From Ascidia mentula (Eukaryota > Chordata > Ascidiacea > Phlebobranchia > Ascidiidae): a DNA stretch of 64,000 nucleotides. Below are positions 40,101 to 55,100 of this stretch, piece by piece. Location of the stretch: positions 5,887,001-5,951,000 of the forward strand of contig OX387197.1 of the NCBI GenBank assembly GCA_947561715.1. Direction: 5' to 3'. The notes under the pieces were generated by a model, which ran no database searches, was not told the origin of the DNA, and was given only the letters and a program-made list of their open reading frames with translations. A program made the translations under genes and the position numbers. Position 1 is the stretch's first letter; each line of letters starts with the position of its first letter.

Positions 40101-43100
40101 GAACAAGAAAGAATTCGAGGATGGTTTTCCGGCGGACTTTATCGCCGAGGGTATCGACCAGACGAGGGGTTGGTTTTACACCCTTCTCGTACTCTCCACT
40201 GCTCTCTTCAATAAACCAGCATTCAAAAACCTCATCGTAAATGGTCTTGTGCTTGCAAGGTAAGCCCTTGGAAAAAGCTTTTTCGTCCTCAAATGCAAAA
40301 GGTGGTTTCAACATCTTCCAGGGTGCATTACTGTTAATTCTCCACATACATATAGTAAATCATTGCTACAACCTTGTGATAATTGATTCATCCAACATTT
40401 GCGTCGCTCGTAGTAGGTTAAACCGAAGGTGGTGGGTTCGATTCTTGTTATAGGCTACAACAATAGAAAGTTTAAGAAAGTGAAGACGACCTTACAAATA
40501 AATCAGATAAAACTATATCTTTCGGCGAGTTAAGAATAGCTGCTGTGGGTTACGCGTAATGCTGTATTAGTACTCCATCGTATAATATGCAACAAATAAC
40601 ATTTTAATAATCTGTCCTTCTGGCACAATTAAACATAACCTTCATTGACCGACGTTTCGACTGCTATTCAGCTAGACTTCTTCAGAGCGCCCAGCTGAAT
40701 AACAATAAATTAAATTATTAAAATATAATATGTCTGGTGGCAACAGCAACATAATATTTTGTGCAACAAATAATATCTTGTAAAAGGTTAGCAAAGAACT
40801 ACGTCACGTTTGAAGTACAATCGACAAAAAAACCAACATCTCTTGTGTAATATTCCAGTCGCACAATGCGATGTAACTTAGACCCTATAGTATTTTTAAC
40901 ACGACTATCGGGCAGTGATGGTCAAAAGATGAGCAAGAGGAAGAAGAACTACCCGGACCCGATGAAGGTGATTAACTCCTTCGGTGCTGACGCTCTACGT
41001 TTGTATCTCATAAACTCTCCTGTTGTCCGAGCCGAAAACCTCAGATTTCAAGTACGTTGTCCATTCTGCGACAGCGGTTGTGTAGGACGTGTTGTTTTAC
41101 CGCATGGTGGTGCTATAACTTCGCTCTTCGTTTTGCTGTATTTTACGTCCGCGTGGAGGCGATGGTTTTTTTTTTTTTAAATATATGCATATGAAGCTTA
41201 TATTTACCGCACAAATTCTCTGTACTGACCTTCGAAAATTATCGTTATAATAATGGTTGAAACATTTGCGCCTAAAGAAGTCTTTTATTTATACATTCTA
41301 TCCCAGTAGGACAGAAGAAAAACAACCCTTGATGGTTTTATAATTGCTTAAACTAAAATATTTTAATTTACAGGAAAACGGGGTGCGGGATATTTTGAAA
41401 GACGTTTTTCTACCTTGGTACAACGCTTACCGTTTTCTCGTCCAAAACATTATCAGGTAAGCAACCTGTTTACTATCCTAAAATTTCGTCATGTTTCCAT
41501 AATCAAACAGTGATCATAAATGCCATTCCCTAACTACAAACCCGCTTTGATAAGTAGTTTTATGCGAGCTGCAGAAAGATGGCCAGTGCAGCTTGATGTA
41601 TTTGATAGTTTTACCTTTAGTATGTTTAATTGTACTTTTAAAATCGTATCATTGAATGGTAGCCAAATGAACGATATGATACAGCGTAGTAACTCAAGAA
41701 ACGCCTTTTTTTTTGTAATGGAACCCAGTTAGGGAATAGTTCGTGTATTCAGTCTTTCCAGTTGGTCATGGCCCTGACTGAAACATCCATATATATTCAC
41801 TGCTTGATGGGCACTGACCGCATGCGTTTAATTCCCCAACGTCCATTGCAGACTTGACAAAGACGAGAAGGTGACGTTCGCTTACCATGAAGAGGATCTC
41901 GGTAAGTCCCAGAACATCATGGACCGGTGGATTCTATCCTTCACACAGAGTCTTGTGAGATATGTCAAGCAGGAGATGAAAGGTTAGTGGACATTGGATT
42001 CGCAAAAACAACTTTCGCGCCTCAAGCATGTCTATGTTACTGGCTTTTTTGTGCGTGTTGAAGGATATTCCGCGGTTTTAGAAACAGTTCTTTAGCATAT
42101 ATTGTGTACATTGCTTTTACCAATTATAATGAAAATTCGAATCCCTCCTCATAACAGTAAGTGCATAGAGATTTTATCAAATTGGTCGTTAAGCGTTCCG
42201 TTCGGCTATGTTATCTCAAGGTTCTGGCGTGTCAATTTCGTATCACAGTTCGTGACATTGCTGGTACATTTAACGGGAAACCGATCTGTGTTTAACGGAC
42301 AGACTGTGTTTGACGGACACATCATTGTCGCCAAGCTTGTGAGATAAAACGTTAAGATGTCACGAAAGCTTTCAATTGCGGTAAAAGCCAATGAAAAATT
42401 GCTAGCTTTCTGTCGCTACAGGAGTACATTTGAAACCCATTTGGACGCTTTATAGACTAATGTACTGAGCTGCCCATCCTAGTACGTGAGTTGGCATTGT
42501 CATTATACGGAGACAGCAATGCACAAAATGTCCTCAAATCCGATGTTTATCAGAGTGATTTAAGCTTATAGACAGGTTGTAATTCCTCTGTTTCCATTTC
42601 CTGCAGTACTTTTCTACACACACAAAATTGCTTGCCAGGTGCACGCAATGGTAAATATAGAGCAAAAAAATCCTCATGTCGCCCGTAAACATGTCAGCAT
42701 GGCAATTTACAAAGCAATGAGCTGGCTTATCGCCATCCACGACATGCACACCGGACGTGATTGGCACCCCCGGCTTTCTGCGACAGTGCCGCGTTGAACC
42801 GAGACACCCTTTTGCTCTGTACGCTGCTATTGTGGCGTGGGAACGGTCACCCAAGTTTGGTGGTAGTCCAGAGGAGAGTTCACGATTACTATTGTCCACC
42901 CCAAACGCGTTGGTCCTGTTTTAGTAACAGCCCTGATTACCCGACGTTTGGCAAGTGCGTGTAATTGTCCCCTAATGTAGTCAAAGGGTTTGCAATGCGG
43001 ACTTGGTTACGTTCCCACATTTGCTGAAGCAAAGTCATGGCAATTTTGGATATACTGCGGTCCTACAACGAGGAAATGGCCTAGTCTGTTACCCTGTGTC

Positions 43101-46100
43101 CTTTGGCGGCAAATTCCTTGGCTTGTGGCTGGGATCGCATCCTATATGGTCGGTTTCTACCGATCTGTGTCCTGGTTTTGGCCATATATGGATTCTGTGC
43201 AAGTTTGTTCATATGGCTCCTGAACCCGAGTCGGTTTATTTGATGAAACAGTTGCGGTTTGTTGTGTTTCCGCTTCCCATAACATCCGTGGGATAAAAAC
43301 GAAATGAGCAGTTGTTGAAACGGTATTCGCGGAAATTCCTGAAACACGCTTTTTTAGTGAGCTGCAGACCGGGCCAGTTCCGTCCTAATAGGTTTGCCAA
43401 ATAGCCAAGCAAGACCTCCACTTTGTGGTTACTGCGCAATCGCTTTCAACCGTTGAACACCAAACTAGCTATAACTCTGAAACACCAAGCAAATGCTAAA
43501 ACCAATAGTGTCGCCAGGCTACGTGTCACAAAAATCTTGTATAAGCAGTAGAACTTTTTTTCAACTTACACTTGTTTTTGTCTTCACATCGCAGACAGCA
43601 TAGCTGCATGTTATCAATATGTGTTGTGGTGGCGTTTTGTCTACTTGTCGGAGATTCTCAAGCCAACAGCCTCAACGAACAGCCCGCGGTAATTTCAAAT
43701 AAAAACATAGGCTTGGGCCATTCTGCCGCGGCCAGAATACAACCCTTTCCGTGTTAGAAAAAAATTTAGTTTTGGCTCCATAGTTTTATTTAGTCTACCT
43801 TCGGTGCCACTTTGCTTGGTTGTTTGAGTACAAACCGTTAACGCTTGCCCAAAAGCTTAACGGACATAAAGGGTATTGTTTTTGTTGGTGTATAACAGGC
43901 CACAACATACTGCAAGCTACATACAAATTAGAATAAGTGATCACATTTAGTTGTTCTATAATCATTGCCGAAAACAATCCAACCTTTGTTTCGACACAAT
44001 ACTCGTAACTCAGCTGCTAGGTTTGATATTTTGATTCTTTTGTGCGTGTGACAGCTGATATGAAGCATTTGTTTTGGAACACTATCTACGGATTTACGCA
44101 TAATTCTGAGAATAAGGAGACTGGCCCATACTGTTGAAAACATTGACATTTTTTATGTTATTTAAAACGTTTCGGCAAGAGCTTGTGCCATCATCAACAG
44201 TTGAAAATGAAGCGGTTGGTCCATCTCCAGGATTACATGGAGTTGACCTGACTGGCGTCACAAACATGTTTAAGTCGTCATACTTCTTATGTTGAGGTTA
44301 CTTTGGGTTACGTTATTATTCGACGGTTTTTAAACTACGTCAGCATGCGGCCTGCGAAAATATTTTTTTCTGTTGTGGCTATTTCCAGTATAGTGCAGGC
44401 CTGGTACATAGCTTCACAATTCAAACCCGTTTTAAAATAAAGACGTGCGAATAGGAGGCATCGTGCTTGCTACTTTCGTGCCATCGATCCTTCGAATAGG
44501 AACCGCACTCTGTTCAATTGTCTTTCTATGAGCCATGATTTTGCAGATTTGCGTGGGCACAGTATCCACTTTGCTCATCTAATATGTCCACTTGATGCAG
44601 AGTAACTTTAAGACAACATGTACATTGCCCATTGCGCGAAAAAAAGCAACAAGCACGTCAATCTACAGAAACGTCAGGATATTTACTTGAGATTGCATGT
44701 AAATATTTGTCGTGTTTTTGTTAATATTTTTTTTTCTAATTTATCAAAATTTTCTTGTCTTTTTGTTTTATTTTTGTGTTTGTTGTTGTGGGTGGTTATG
44801 TCAGCACTGTACGAAACCTCGAAATGGTATAGTCTACGCGAGTAGAAAAAGTTTGTTTTAGTGGGAAGGATCATTTTTCTGTACCTGCACGTGATATTGA
44901 TGTTGCTGCGATTGACAACATTGCTCTAGGCAAGGGAATTCAACTCAAAAACATGGGTTCGCGCCATTTCGTTGTGCACCATCTATCGCGTGCCAAACAT
45001 TTGAGTGACCTTTTTTAGGGGTAATGTCTCAAAACCATTATTTTTTTGACCCAGCTTCGGTGAAAAATAATCACTTTAAACTTGATATATCTTTACTAAG
45101 AATATTATTACTCACAAATCCGTGGCATGTTTTCAAAAATAAATTAATTCCAAGATAAGAAATATCTGCCATGATGACCAACATGTATATATAGGTTTGT
45201 ATATATAGTGGATTTGAGCCATATATTTAGAAAACGCTTTCGGATCGTGTAAAGGAATGTTTGATAACGTTTGGTGCACAACTATTTTGCACTTCTGTCA
45301 TTAATTATCTTGAAACAACCGCTTTTTTGAGAACGAGAATATGTCCAATTACGAGTTGTCGAGTTTTGCGGTGACAATCGAACATGCCTTTTTTTGACAT
45401 GTGATGAAATGGCTGAGGTCAAATTATGACGTTGTTTTTGGTGAGCTGAGGAAAAAGTTGGCCGCCAACAGATGTTTTTTTTGATGCGCAAACATGGTTG
45501 TATGCCAAAAGTGTTGTTTACAAAAATTCTTGCGTTGTTTAAATTGCGGAAAGTTCGAAGTGAATGGGTGCAAAATATTTGGAGTTGATAACTTTGAAAA
45601 TGAAAGCCAAAGCTAAAATGCTGTTATTCATTAGTAAACGTTTCGAACACTAACTGCGTTTATCATCAGTACCACAAATCGAAGTAAATTCGAAGTAAAT
45701 CTTCCCCGATAAAAAAACCCAAAACTTAATTCCAATAAAATCTTCTAGTAAACCAAGAAATACATCTGTATAATGAAAAAACGGCGAGGAATGACGTGAC
45801 CACAAATACCTCCACATTTTTATTAATATGTGCCCGCATCATAGCTACAAGCAAAACACTCAATAACCCACGTATGGCGAAGGTTGAGTTGTCATGTCGC
45901 CGAGTTAGATCAGAAACTCGCAACCGCACTGTCACGTGGATTTGTTGGATATGAGAGCGAAATTCTCTGCGTGCGTGTTGCATAATCCACTTGATGAAAG
46001 AATTAAGTTATTTGTTTAGTCGGAAAGCTTTTATTTGTCACGAAATGGAAATTTGCGTAAAGATTTTTGTTTTTTTGTAGTGTCAATTTTCTCAACACGT

Positions 46101-49100
46101 TTAGATCAGCTGCCAAGGTGGCAATACACTGTAAATGAAAGTTGTTTTTCACTTTATTGTTTTTTCTGACGGTTTCAGTTAGGAATGTTCATTGAAAACA
46201 GCGGTTTGTTTTTCGCATCTCGGTCAACTTGCCTCTTAAAAGTCATTCTTTTAGTTGCACAAATACCTCGGGTCACTCAAACTTTTGACAATTCCAAAAC
46301 CGACACAAGCGCAAAATAACAACTATGCAAAGATGTGTTTTGCTGCCGTCGCAGTCGTTTCCTGGATTTTGGCTGAATTAAATTGCACGCTTTTTCTGTG
46401 AACTCCATCTGCGAAATTTAAATCCGATGCAAAAATGTGACCACATGTTATCTGACGTCATCGCAACTAACACGTGACTTCGGTGGTTTTCTGAGTGAAA
46501 AATGTCGGGTTTCGCAGAAATTTCGTCTGTTTTTGTGACTGGGCGTCCATCACAGAGTATCATGCTCATGTTGATCTGTGACTTTGCGCTTTTACTGCAT
46601 CTGCACTGTTCTGCACAAATATTTTATAAGTTGTAGCCTATTGACTAGTCGGTCTGTTCAATTGCATGCGCAAAGACTGAACCGAAACAGCAGATATTTG
46701 TACTATTACAGTGCCAATTTTCATCCGTTTAATTCTTCCCGGTAAATGTACAAGTTATTTTTTCAATTTCTTCTCATTAAATTTAATTTGCTGAATACAA
46801 ATTCGTATGCAATAATTAAAGTGAAGTGATGTGGTGTGACGTCCAAGTGTATTTGTTAGAAGATTGCGTCGTTTTACTGAACACGTTGAATACAACCAGT
46901 ATATCTTGGTCCATGCAGATGTCAGACTTTTATGTTTTTGTTAATTTTAAACATAGTGTTTAAAATCACGTCATAATATTCGATTGTAGAAATTTAAGTT
47001 TATTTTGCGAAATTACGAACGATAATTTATTGCATTTCTTTGTCCTTATCTGCGCTAGGCGTTAGGTCGACAAAAAGCTTTAACTCAAATTGACAAAAAT
47101 CTCTAATCACATCTGATTCGCTCATATGCTGTTACATTTTGTTGAAATGATCGTTGGAACGTAGAGCTTAGCAACCAGACGTGGACAAATATAATTTTTC
47201 ATCCTTTTTAAGTTAAATTAAAATTTGATGTGCTTGGGTTCCTTAATTCAAATTAAAACAAAGTTATTTTTTTAGTAAAACTGCCACATATCAGATTAGC
47301 ACGAGAATTAAGCTGACACATTTTTTCCCAAACTACATTGAATTGCCAAGCCCAGTGAGTTGCTCTCATTCGTTAAACGAAATTAGAATTATCCATAGTT
47401 GTCCATGTCATGTGGCAGCAACTGTGCATGCCGCACAGCGTCGCGGTTAACGAGCTTATCGAAGCGGGTGGCAAGCTGCTTACAAATTGCATCTTGCGCC
47501 TACGTGACGAATTAAACGCACCGATAGAGTCGATTGGCTTTATCGGGAACTGAATCTCCGCTATTTTGTCTTGCCGCTGCATTTATGCTCAGCAGCACGT
47601 TTCGAACGCCTCTGTTATCAAGGTTTTGGCAGCTGTTGCATGTATCTTCGTCATGGCTGTCGTTTGCACGCCGATGAGCTCGTTTTTTTGAGTTTTTGGT
47701 GAAACATAGAAGGGGGTTTCTTGCTCCAAAGTTTCTTTAAGCGTTTTTCAAGTTAATCGTTCGTGGTACGAACTGTTAAATAATTATTTTTAACCACCAT
47801 GCACGGATTTTGATAGTTTTGCGAACTAAAAGGTTGGTCCGTCTTAAAGTCAACGTTGACATATATCTCCTTTGGCAAATGTTATCCGCATTATGGCCCA
47901 ACCAATTCGTTCTGACAACTTTTTCTTAAATTTTAGAAAAAAACTACATCAAAAATATTCTTTTCCGTTTATAATAGAAAGTTGAAAAATGTATAATATC
48001 ATGCACTCCAAACAGGGGTCGGTATCCTTTCCCCAGACCCGATCGAAACCCAGCAAGGTATCAGCGGGCTGTATTATTGCACTATCATTCCTATCACTTT
48101 TTTCAATGTTGTTAAACATAGTGAATTTGGAACCTTATTTTGTAACTATCCTTGTTTTACACCCTAACATGATAGCACCCGTGGGCCCGTACAGTTGCTA
48201 CAAATTTTGAACAAGCTGCATACCTTAGCTTATATGCTCTAAGACCTATCACGACTCAGAATACCGAAAGAAGGTTCAAATAATAGTTTGACCTTTTGCG
48301 CATGCCAACCTTGAAGGCCTTGAACAACATTCTGTACGCCTTGATTGATGATGGTTCGCGTGTTACTGGCCGTCACAGAACATGCAGCTTTGCCAAAGCA
48401 TTTTATCACTTAGATCAGATAATGGGATTATCGGCGTAATGGGATGTTCCGTAACACCTATTTGGAACATTTTCGACTGCGCATTGCGTCAATGTACTCG
48501 GTATGCGGCAAATTGATATTTTGGGTCTGTGCCGATCTTGCTTTTGAGACAAAATCTTGTTTTCACGCGTTTTTTGCAACATATTATTTCCTGAAAACTG
48601 AAAATAGGCTTTTTTTCCTGTCCTGCGCGAGCATCTCCGTCTTTTCAATCAAGTATTCTTTACAGTTTCAAAACTTAAGTTTGTTTTTTTACAAAAACAG
48701 TTTCAATTCGACCTCCAACAACATTTGAAGGTTGCTTTTGTTGTAAATCATACTTAATTAAACAGTGTCAAATAACTGATAAGATAGGACGGCAACCTTG
48801 CATACAAAGAGCCAGATAGACCCTCCTTCACCTAAACGAAACAGACCCGGGGCCGAAAAAAGCAAGTTTGCAGGAATTACTTTGACTCGTCGATACGCAC
48901 TAAACACAGCAACCGCCACTATACGATCACAGCACCAACCGACACTTGCAAAACGGACTTGCAACAAAGCACCTCGAAAGTGTTAAATTTTACAAAAAAA
49001 TGTTTACATTATTGTTTTCCCAAAAGCGAGCTTGCCGCCCCCATGGAGCCGGGACAAACAGATGGAAGAGTTGCACGCGGCTCCAAAACCGCGGGTCGCC

Positions 49101-52100
49101 TTCTCACCGTCGTACTTTCTTGGTGTTACGTGGTCGGTATTTGCAAAACCGAGCAGAAGCGGCTTTGTTACTTTACTTGTCTTCTAATTATGAGCAATTG
49201 CTTTTCGGGGTGTTGTATTCATCTCCTTTCGGTACTCACTTTAAAATCGGCGAGTATTTAGGCGAGTACTTTACTTTAAAACCGAAATTCATTCTTCTTG
49301 TAACTTTCTTGTCCTATTGGTCGAACAGTGGATGAAAACACCAGATCTGACAAAAATGAAAACGTTTAATTAAATCACCTCAATATATTGGAAATACATT
49401 GAATGATAAATGAGTTGTTTAGCTTTAACTTTGCCATTTTTTAATGTAATTTTTTGAAACAGTTAGCCAAACAACCCAGATATTCTGTAAGCAAGCATAC
49501 AAGGCTACTGTTTTGACCTGTAAGGCCCCATCAGTGAAGTTTGGTGTAACTAGGATGTTGTTGAGCAGTTAAACGTGAAGTTCAAATTCGTAGACCTTGT
49601 TTCATTTTTGTCAAGAACCCATTGAACACGATCGTACATTTCCTGCGAACAAAAACGAATGCCAAATAAAGTTGGAGTTTATGTAAGCGTTCAAAGGCGG
49701 AAGTTATCACGATTTCCTCAAATCTTTCATGTATGCAAATAGTTGTTTAAATATTTTCGGTTTTGTAAAACTCGCAATCACACAAATTTCACAGGTGCCG
49801 AGCTTGAAATTATGGTAACTAGAAATTACCGATCTTGTGCTACCGACTGATCTGCCCACGTGTAAGTACTGTATAGTTATAACGCCCACGCTTTAAACAT
49901 TCCTCATAAAATTGATACTCTTCTACTTTGTCAATCGTCACTAAAACCAGCGTCTTTAATTAAACCAAGTACCAACGTCAAGGTTTTTAATGCAATTAGG
50001 TGGATGTGTTTTGCTTCATTGAGGCGCGTACAGATTCACTCTTAGTCGCTTCATAAGTCAAGATCTTACCTTGTTTATTCATTTCTGTTCTTTGTTTGTT
50101 TTGTGTTCATAAAAGTTACGTGAAAGTTTATAAATTTACCGAGTCATCCATTTTTGATCGACAATTCTCCGAGCCGTTGAAAAGGAGATTAGATTAGATC
50201 GCACAGATACGAAAGCAGAAGCCCGGTTTCTTCCTGTAATGTGCACACAGTACACAAGCAAGAACAGACGTGCTTTTCTTTTATTTGTACATGCGAGGAG
50301 TTAACATATGTATGGAGTAAAACAATTCTTCTCACTTCTGCAAAGATCCCCAGCTCTGCTTGTTGTTAACGTTTGGAAGGCGCTAAGGCAGAGGAGAAAG
50401 ACGTATTTCTAATCCCTCAGTGACTCACTCATCCTGACTTGTGCATTAACTGCCCGCGCAGGAAGGTCCCATCTCTTTTGAGGTTCCCGGTGCAGATTGT
50501 CCTTTGGAGAATCTCCACTTCTGTTAGGCCAATTCCTTTTTTGCGGGTTTGTGACCTTTACTGCTGGGTGGGTGAATCATGCCGCAGACTTTCGCCACCG
50601 GTCTGGTAAGCGTTCCCACCTGGCCTTTTGGGAGTTGCTAATTGGACATTGCATCGTACCTTAATTTTCAATGGCAGGCCTGACTCTTGTGTGGTGATGG
50701 TTTTTCATCGTGTTCGAATACTTACGGTAATAAATATCTCACACACACTTTTGCTTACATTTTTTTCCTCCCACGCGCATGTTTCTTGTCGAATATTATC
50801 GTTAACTCAAACCCGGTGGAAAACTTGGACTTGGATGTTTGGTTGGCTTCTGTAGTTTATTCCCGCCCACGCTGTCTGTCAACAAGTGGCGGTTTCCCAA
50901 CGTACGTTTTTTTTTGCGCAACCGGTCAAATATGCCTGTCTTATTAATAGAAATCGTGTTTCTGCGTGAGTTTTAAGTTTGGGAATGCTGGAAAATCGAA
51001 TTTAGTCCTTAATCCGCTTTGCATTAGGTTTATTTAGAGGCTTGCGTAACGTTGATCATTTTTAAGTCTCCTCGTGGGTGTTCTTCTGTTTTCACTGCAC
51101 ATGAAAACAACTTGAGTAAATATTATTATGATGTTCGTGCTTTTGCCGACAAACGCAAATAAATCCATGTAAATTTTTTGGTTTGTCAGGGCATTGGGCA
51201 ATAAAATCAGCGTTTGTTTTTTCTGAAGGTCAGTTCCACAGAAAAAAGGCAGGAAACACAATATTCGGGGAATTAAGTGTGTGTGGGAGAAAACGTTAGC
51301 AAGCTTTGCCGCAATTTCGCATCCGTCTGTTGTTTTTGGGGGTGATAGCCAAACTACAAATTCATGGTAACATTTAATGCTATGATATTATGCAATCCAA
51401 TACCAGCATGGATACCTTGTTTATCCATCATGCGTATTGTTCCATAATCGCTTCATACGTACGACAAGTGATCTGTAATTGTCCTGGTTTTACGTGGGAA
51501 AGAACACCTGCTGTTGGTTACTTCGTGGCTCTTCCCGCAGTTGTAAGAAACGGATTAGATTTTCTCCAATTTTGTTTTCTCGTTGGTTGCTTAAGCGCAT
51601 ATTAAACACACCAAACGTGAAAGTTAACGAATACAACAATATGACACATACACAAAAAAATTAACCACAAACACTTTCTTGGTATTTTGCTGTGTTGTTT
51701 TGTTTTTCAGGTAAAATTTACAGCAAATTTTAAGAACAGTTCACTACAGTTATAAAAGAATCCGGCCCTCGCATGGCCGTTTTCTTAACTGTGTGACAAA
51801 AAATAACTGCAAATATTATGTATATCAATAAAGTTCGAGGTTTGTTGCTTCTAAATCACGTTTGTTTACCTTGGGATTGCACCCTTCCCTCTGGAACACG
51901 CCACACTCGCTTTCGTGCCGTAACTCAAAATTATTTAATGTAGTGTGAAACAATCACGGTTTTTACCTGTCTCATTCGCCACCGGTCTAGCGAAGAGTAA
52001 TCACTCATTTAAGATTGCAAGGAGCGCCATGTGTTGAAGCACAACAAACCGCTGCTAGCGGGCTGCTGCTCATTTACATTTATGCTATTTCTCTATTTGA

Positions 52101-55100
52101 TCTTGATCGGGATGTTTGTTTGTACTGCGTTGATTGCGGAAAAGCGTTTCCATATTTGTCGCGCACTTAACACAAAGGTTAAACGAGGTTGTTTACTTAG
52201 AAATTAACCATTATCCTATTGCAAAGTGTGGTAATTTGTCATATTTAGCAGATACACATTTGATCATTGAATATGTGTGTGTATACATGTTTGATCGTGT
52301 ATACTGATGTAACCATGTATTAGTTGTATCGGAAACGTGTTAGAATTAAAAAAAAGTAAATTTGAATGACACTTCTGAATTTGCAAGGATATTTCAACGT
52401 TAAACAAATATATACTGTGCATTTACGATTCTTGTTGTATAAAACGTCGGCAATTGCAGTAAGTCCAAGGTACAAATAAAATATATATTTGACGTGCATG
52501 TGATACAAACGCTAAACGGAGTTGTTTGTTTGGAAAATTAAGACATTAAACAAACCAAGTGCGATCCTTTGTTCTTAGTCACAACGCTGCACACACACAC
52601 TCACTCGACGATTACTAAATTAAAAATGCGGACGATTATTTATACATCACATGAATTAAAATCTAAATATAGATTTGTAAAAAATAATTTAACTATAATC
52701 AATGAAAAATGGTACAGAACAGTGGTGCGCTATAGTTGAAACCTCACCGGGAGCTTGGTTTTTTATGTCTTCCTCCGACTTGTCGGGAAAATGTTGCCTG
52801 GATCCAGCTCCATTGTACTAATGTTAAATCATCAATGCTTTAGATTTGACAATTTTCTTGAAATGTTTCTACATTTCTGTTGTACATTTGTGTAGAATTC
52901 AGTTATTAGCAGGCATGCTTGTTTATTGTTATCGCCTTGGTATGTTACGCCACTTGTAATCTGGCGACTGTCCGCACATGCGCCACGGTTTGGCGGGGAT
53001 TAACTCTCTGATATAGCGAAAAGAATTTGGTTAACTGACAATAAGCAACTTTCTGGCAAAAAAATGCCGTATAGATTTTATTTACCCAAAGCGTCCCTCC
53101 ATACGGAGAGGCTCCATGGAGCCGCAGGGTTCAGAGCTTGTTCTCGCACGAGAGGAAAAGGCAGTTTTTAAGCAGAAAAAATTTTGCAGAAAAATGTAAC
53201 GTAATGGCGTTGCGATTTCAAACGCCATTTTGTTCAAATCCTTGAGGAAATGTAAAATTTATTTATTTCCGTAATTTCCGTAAATGTTTTTTTATAAAAC
53301 ACCAGTTACTGCTTTTTCAGTTGATTGAAAGAAACATGTGTAGACTTAGTGGGTTTCATGCAATCCAATGCGAGGTAATGACAGAAAATATTGATTTCTA
53401 TCCTTTGCCTTCTTACCAACACATTTTTACGTTTGAAGGGTTTCAGATCCCGTAAAATATTTGCAATCAACCTGTCATGTAATTCTGTGGTGTAGTTTTT
53501 AGTTCCGTTTTTTCCACTGCTAGTTTCACGAATAGTCAAAGTTCTGTAATTTTATTTAACAAAACAAAAGGTAGCGAGTTAGTGGCAAGCCTCGTCGCTT
53601 GAAGAACAACGTAAAAAAGCGTTGAAACGAAAGGAAATAAATATAACGAAAAAACAATCATTTCTCGGGTATTGTGCAAGATCACTGTCAGCAAGTATAT
53701 CTGATAAATTGCGCATTCGTGTAAACAACACATGACGATACGTTTCCCAAAAAAATAAAAAAAGTGGCGATTTTTTAAACAACAAATCTTCTTTGACTGA
53801 AAGTTTTCAACAATAACAAATTCGCATGCGTTTTGTTTTTCTGTAAAAATGCATCAAGTATGTGTCGGATTTCTACCGCACGATGTCGCACTGCACGTCG
53901 ACGATAACGAACTCCTCGCGCGCGGCATTCGATACGGCGTCTACAGCCCTTCTCAGCTCGCTGGTAATCCGTCGTACGGGCAACTGTGCAGGTCGGTTAT
54001 ATTGCTGAGTGAAGTTCTGGATTTGGCCGCTACCGAAAGGGTCCATAACCAACACGTGGGCGTAGAATGGCACGGTGCCGTCAACGTCACGGAACGGGAT
54101 CCGCGTGACTGGATGGAACCCGTTGCCACGGTGAAAGTTGGCCGACCGGTCACTGTGGCTTATGGCAGCCACAAGAGGGGCTGTCTGGTGTTCAGGTTCG
54201 AATCTTTTCGGCTGATGTTCCATTTTCTCGGCCAGCGCGGCCAGTGGGATCGCGCGGTGATTAAGAAGAGTGAAACGGTGAAGGTGTTTCGCCGTAAAGT
54301 TGTTCATAAACCGACTCCAGAATCCGTCCCTTCGACTTTCCATGCGTTTCGTGTTGTGTTGGGCCACAATGCGCATCGCGTCCTTGTACACGTGACTTCC
54401 GAGGCCCCTGGACGCGTGCTCGGGTGCGATGGCACAGAATAATCCGTTCCAGAGAGAAACGCCGGTTCGCGCCACTTTTTTGCTCACGTGTTCATTTTCC
54501 CACGCTTCGTATCTGGAAATAAAATTCAGTCGAGTTAGAAAAAAAAGAAAGATTTAGTTGTGCTAGACGTAGCGAGACGGCAGCTACAAGATTTTTTAAA
54601 CGGGCGATTTCTTTTGTAAAACATACGTTTAGATATGTTTATTCAGAAAATGGCCTTTAATGGCAAAACGCAATAAAACAATTGTCATTGTAAACCTTTT
54701 CGTCATATCGCGTACCCGGGATACTTATTTTTAAGGAAAAATAGAATATAAAAAATGAACCGCCGACTTTTTCTTGTGAACAACACGGGGATTGTTTTCA
54801 TTTCCACAACGACATAGGCGCGGTGTTTAAACGAGTTTTAAGCACCAGTAACTCCCGTGAAACACATTTCTGTCCATGTAAATTGTATTCCAATATCCTA
54901 TATGACGGATTTGATCGATGAGCCGATGAGCCGATGAGCCGTCATAGTGGCTCATGCTTGTTGTCGTTCGATACAGGATGAACGAAAGAGTATCAGCCTG
55001 CGGCGATAGACGTCCTATGGCTCTGTCGGCTCGATTTGTTTTAGTTTTACCGCCTTGTTGTGCGCTGGTTTTGTTTGGTGTCTGACCCAGTTGTCCCCTC

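Noticed and set aside
42534-42899. 121-codon minus-strand open frame in the IARS intron
   Set aside because: No recognisable motif and no compatible neighbouring exon.
47583-47620. Possible hammerhead-like motif on the minus strand (TTGATAA…GAAACGTG)
   Set aside because: Two core changes and no adequate stems. Indistinguishable from chance.
48946-49335. 129-codon plus-strand open frame in the IARS intron
   Set aside because: No domain, no splice context, overlapped by another open frame of equal quality. Treated as chance.
53849-54442. 197-codon open frame on the plus strand
   Set aside because: It lies exactly opposite the second GNAT exon. Its openness is a by-product of the GC-rich codon use there, and it has no family signature.
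54905-54945. Tandem GATGAGCC-type repeat
   Set aside because: Only about three copies of a 9-bp unit inside the GNAT intron. Ordinary simple repeat.
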